A DNA stretch of 27,651 nucleotides from Lachnospiraceae bacterium. Lineage in GTDB: Bacteria > Bacillota > Clostridia > Lachnospirales > Lachnospiraceae. The first letter of the stretch is position 1. Each line of letters starts with the position of its first letter. The position numbers were made by a program, and so were the translations under genes. Of this stretch, positions 25,366 through 27,651 are shown piece by piece. Where the stretch lies: NCBI GenBank assembly GCA_900770785.1, contig CAAGLJ010000064.1:1-27651 (forward strand). Reading direction: 5' to 3'. The notes under the pieces were generated by a model. That model saw only the letters and a list, made by a program, of their open reading frames with translations, was not told the origin of the DNA and did not search any database.

Positions 25366-26355
25366 ATGTTTTTCAATGCGCTGCCCGGATTGCAGGATGA
25401 GCTAAAGCAGGTTTCAGAGGAAATGGAAAATTTGCTCCCCTCTGAGTGGAATCAGGGAGCGGTCGGGGATATTGTACAAGCCATTTTAGCGGGGAGAGGA
25501 AAAGGATACCGGCCAAGCCTTCTTCTTTTGATGGGAAGATTTGGGCCTGATTATCCTTCCTGCAATCAGAGATTATATCGTTTAGGAGCCCTGGTAGAGC
25601 TTGTCCATATGGCATCTCTGATTCATGACGATATTATTGATGATTCTGCCTTAAGGCGAGGAAATCCTACTATCCAGGCCCGTTTTGGTAAGAAGATGGC
25701 AGTTTTTTCCGGTGACCTGATTTTAGGACAGGTAATGTCGGTTCTATTAAAAGAAAATCTGAGAGAGTCCGGCGTACTGATAGCAGGAACTATTCAGGAT
25801 ATGTGCTGTGGAGAAATTACCCAGTCGGCCTGCCGCTATCGGGCAGATGTTTCTAAAGAAGAATATTATGCCAATATTTATGGCAAAACAGCTTCTATGT
25901 TTGTTACAGTTTGTAAAATTGGTGGATTGGAAAGTGGATGCTCTGATGAAGTAATTGAACGGTTGGGTGAGATTGGTCTTCATTTAGGTTATCTATTTCA
26001 AATCAGAGATGATTTACTTGATTTTCTTTCCCAAAACGAAGAGGATGGAAAACCTGTACGAATGGATTTCAGAGAGGGTATATTTACCTTACCGATAATC
26101 TTCAGCTTATCTAATCTGGAATATAGAGCAAAATTGGAGGATTTGATACAGATTGCCAGAGATGGAAGGCTTAAGAATGAGCATCTCAATAAATTGGATA
26201 AATTGATTGCAGCTGCAGGAGGATTTAAATCTACTATGGAGGCTGCGAAGGAGCATCGTAGGAGAATAGAGGAGCTGTTGTCCATGCTTCCATTTTCTGA
26301 AGCCGTTAAAAGTATAAGATATCTTATATCTTTGCTGTCGTTACCTGACTTATAG
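25366..26355 (+). CDS. Long-chain polyprenyl diphosphate synthase
   Basis: This 329-residue trans-prenyltransferase has GKGYRP (45-50), the first aspartate-rich motif DDIID (88-92) in LIHDDIIDDS, and the second, DDLLD (215-219) in FQIRDDLLDF. The residues four and five places before the first motif are Ser84 and Ala83; small residues there usually allow long products. It likely makes the side chain of a menaquinone-type quinone, which would fit the FixCX and peroxidase genes upstream, though other C30-C45 prenyl products are possible. The ATG follows TCAGGAGATGATTTT. It has a 110-base gap and a hairpin separating it from fixX. Confidence 0.88.
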   Translation: MFFNALPGLQDELKQVSEEMENLLPSEWNQGAVGDIVQAILAGRGKGYRPSLLLLMGRFGPDYPSCNQRLYRLGALVELVHMASLIHDDIIDDSALRRGNPTIQARFGKKMAVFSGDLILGQVMSVLLKENLRESGVLIAGTIQDMCCGEITQSACRYRADVSKEEYYANIYGKTASMFVTVCKIGGLESGCSDEVIERLGEIGLHLGYLFQIRDDLLDFLSQNEEDGKPVRMDFREGIFTLPIIFSLSNLEYRAKLEDLIQIARDGRLKNEHLNKLDKLIAAAGGFKSTMEAAKEHRRRIEELLSMLPFSEAVKSIRYLISLLSLPDL

Positions 26356-26407
26356 TTATTGAAAAATCTTTAGATGGATTCATTTTGATAAGAGGAGAGA
26401 AGGTTTA

Positions 26408-26707
26408 ATGAATTGGTTTGGTATTATTATTGGTGTGAGTTCTTTTCTCATTATTGGGATCTTTCACCCAATAGTCATTAAGTGCGAATATTATTTTTCA
26501 AAAAAGATATGGCCGCTTTTTCTGATTGGAGGACTGATAGCAGCTATAATCTCTTTACTTGTGAATAATTCCTTAGGGTCAGCACTCTTAGGTTCTCTTG
26601 CCTGCTCACTTTTCTGGAGCATAGGGGAATTGAAAGAACAGGAAGAGAGGGTACAAAAGGGGTGGTTTCCCAGAAATCCCAAAAGGACATATCCCTTTGA
26701 TAAATAA
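26408..26707 (+). CDS. DUF4491 family small membrane protein
   Basis: This 99-residue protein has three hydrophobic spans and the DUF4491 features IGIFHPIVIKCEYYFSKK, the WPLFLIGGL span, and a C-terminal ELKEQEERVQKGWFPRNPKR. The family is found mainly in anaerobic bacteria and has no known function to my knowledge. The ATG follows AAGAGGAGAGAAGGTTTA, 52 bases after the polyprenyl synthase, so the two may be co-transcribed. Its place at the end of a quinone-related cluster is suggestive only. Confidence 0.8.
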   Translation: MNWFGIIIGVSSFLIIGIFHPIVIKCEYYFSKKIWPLFLIGGLIAAIISLLVNNSLGSALLGSLACSLFWSIGELKEQEERVQKGWFPRNPKRTYPFDK

Positions 26708-26731
26708 GAATAAGCTTTATATTTTATAATA

Positions 26732-26761
26732 AAAGCTCCGGAACCATTGGTTCGGAGCTTT
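26732..26761. terminator. Bidirectional terminator between DUF4491 and acyl-CoA dehydrogenase genes
   Basis: AAAGCTCCGGAACC (26732-26745) pairs with GGTTCGGAGCTTT (26749-26761) with one bulged G and an ATT loop. T-rich sequence flanks it on both strands, better on the minus strand (GAGCTTTTATTATAA). It separates two convergent genes. Confidence 0.82.
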
Positions 26762-26795
26762 CATTATGTGTATTAATTCAAAATTTATCTCAGGC

Positions 26796-27651
26796 TTATT
26801 TAACACCCATCCATCCAGAAATAACCATTTTCTGAACTTCGCTGGTTCCTTCGTAAATTTCGGTGATTTTAGCATCACGCATAAATCTTTCAAATGGATA
26901 TTCACGAGTATATCCGTAACCACCCACTAACTGGAGACAACGACGGGTAACATCGCTTGCTACTTCAGAAGCTTTTAATTTACCCATAGCTGCCAGATGG
27001 CTGTAAGGCTCATGATCCTGTTTAGCCTGAGCAGCACGATAGATTAAGAGACGAGCAGCATCAACTTCGGTCTGCATAGCAGCTAACTCAAACTGAGTAT
27101 TCTGGAACTGGCTGATACGTTTGCCGAACTGTGTACGCTCTTTAACGTACTTAACACACTCATCAATAGCACCCTGAGCGATACCAAGTGCCTGAGCACC
27201 AATACCGATACGACCGCCGTCAAGAGTGGTCATAGCAACCTTAAAGCCTTTGTTTAATTCGCCAAGTAAGTTCTCCTTGGGTACGATACAGTCTTCCATG
27301 ATTAATTCACAGGTGGATGAACCGCGGATACCCATCTTCTTCTCATGTGCACCTACGCTGAAGCCAGGGAAGTCTCTTTCAACGATGAAAGCAGAGATTC
27401 CTTTGGTTCCCAGAGACTTGTCGGTCATTGCAAAGATAACGAATACGTTAGCAAAGCCTGCATTGGTGATGAAAATTTTGGAACCATTAAGTACCCAGTG
27501 ATCACCCTTGTCTACAGCAACGGTTTTCTGTCCAGCAGCGTCAGTACCTGCACCAGGCTCGGTAAGACCGAAAGAACCTAACCATTCACCACTTGCCAGC
27601 TTGGTTAAGTATTTTTTCTTCTGCTCTTCTGTACCATATTCAGCAATAGGC
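26796..27651 (-). CDS. Acyl-CoA dehydrogenase, butyryl-CoA type (5' part outside window)
   Basis: The reading frame is open from the window edge to the stop at 26796 and gives about 284 C-terminal residues, so the start lies outside the window. It contains GLTEPGAGTDA, LNGSKIFITNAG, KMGIRGSSTCELIMEDC, RIGIGAQALGIAQGA, and the C-terminal EIYEGTSEVQKMVI, where the glutamate in YEGTSE is the expected catalytic base of short-chain enzymes. These match butyryl-CoA dehydrogenase (bcd). It oxidises or makes butyryl-CoA and exchanges electrons with an electron-transfer flavoprotein. Arginine codons are mainly CGT, as in fixC. The ATG at 27428 is internal and not the real start. Confidence 0.92.
   Translation of the reverse strand, partial: PIAEYGTEEQKKKYLTKLASGEWLGSFGLTEPGAGTDAAGQKTVAVDKGDHWVLNGSKIFITNAGFANVFVIFAMTDKSLGTKGISAFIVERDFPGFSVGAHEKKMGIRGSSTCELIMEDCIVPKENLLGELNKGFKVAMTTLDGGRIGIGAQALGIAQGAIDECVKYVKERTQFGKRISQFQNTQFELAAMQTEVDAARLLIYRAAQAKQDHEPYSHLAAMGKLKASEVASDVTRRCLQLVGGYGYTREYPFERFMRDAKITEIYEGTSEVQKMVISGWMGVK

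Overview
The window looks like chromosome of an anaerobic, low-GC Firmicute of the Clostridia, most likely near Lachnospiraceae. The evidence is strong AGGAGG ribosome sites, TTGACA/TATAAT-type promoters, several TTG and GTG starts, and clostridial gene families (butyryl-CoA-type dehydrogenase, DUF975, DUF4491, 4Fe-4S proteins). No ribosomal RNA, tRNA, insertion sequence, phage gene or CRISPR array was seen.

Positions 75-4853 hold a soluble nitrate-reductase locus: a NasA/NarA-like molybdenum subunit, a four-cluster ferredoxin-like protein, a NAD(P)H/FAD oxidoreductase and a TDT-family anion channel. Positions 4892-10456 hold molybdenum-cofactor genes: mobA, a MoeA-like protein with a cysteine-rich tail, moeA, moaC, moaA, a MOSC protein and a mogA/moaB-type gene. 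Positions 10598-13279 hold the molybdate transporter modABC. Two related RNA elements of the Moco-riboswitch type sit before the MoeA-like gene and before modA. Together these genes import molybdate, make a guanine-dinucleotide Moco and supply it to the nitrate reductase. The MPT synthase genes moaD/moaE are not in the window.

Positions 13461-19676 are mostly housekeeping: pth, mfd, a YbaK-type editing protein, a DUF975 membrane protein and thioredoxin.

Positions 20139-26707 are the most unusual part. They encode a membrane-anchored cytochrome c peroxidase with three CXXCH haem sites, the ResB/CcsA (system II) cytochrome c maturation pair, FixC and FixX (ETF:quinone oxidoreductase-like), a long-chain polyprenyl diphosphate synthase and a DUF4491 membrane protein. 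My reading is a peroxide-reducing respiratory branch: electrons from an electron-transfer flavoprotein pass through FixCX to a quinone and then to the tri-haem peroxidase. A strong promoter with a 19-bp inverted repeat lies upstream. The window ends inside an acyl-CoA dehydrogenase on the minus strand, whose enzyme class donates electrons to such flavoproteins.
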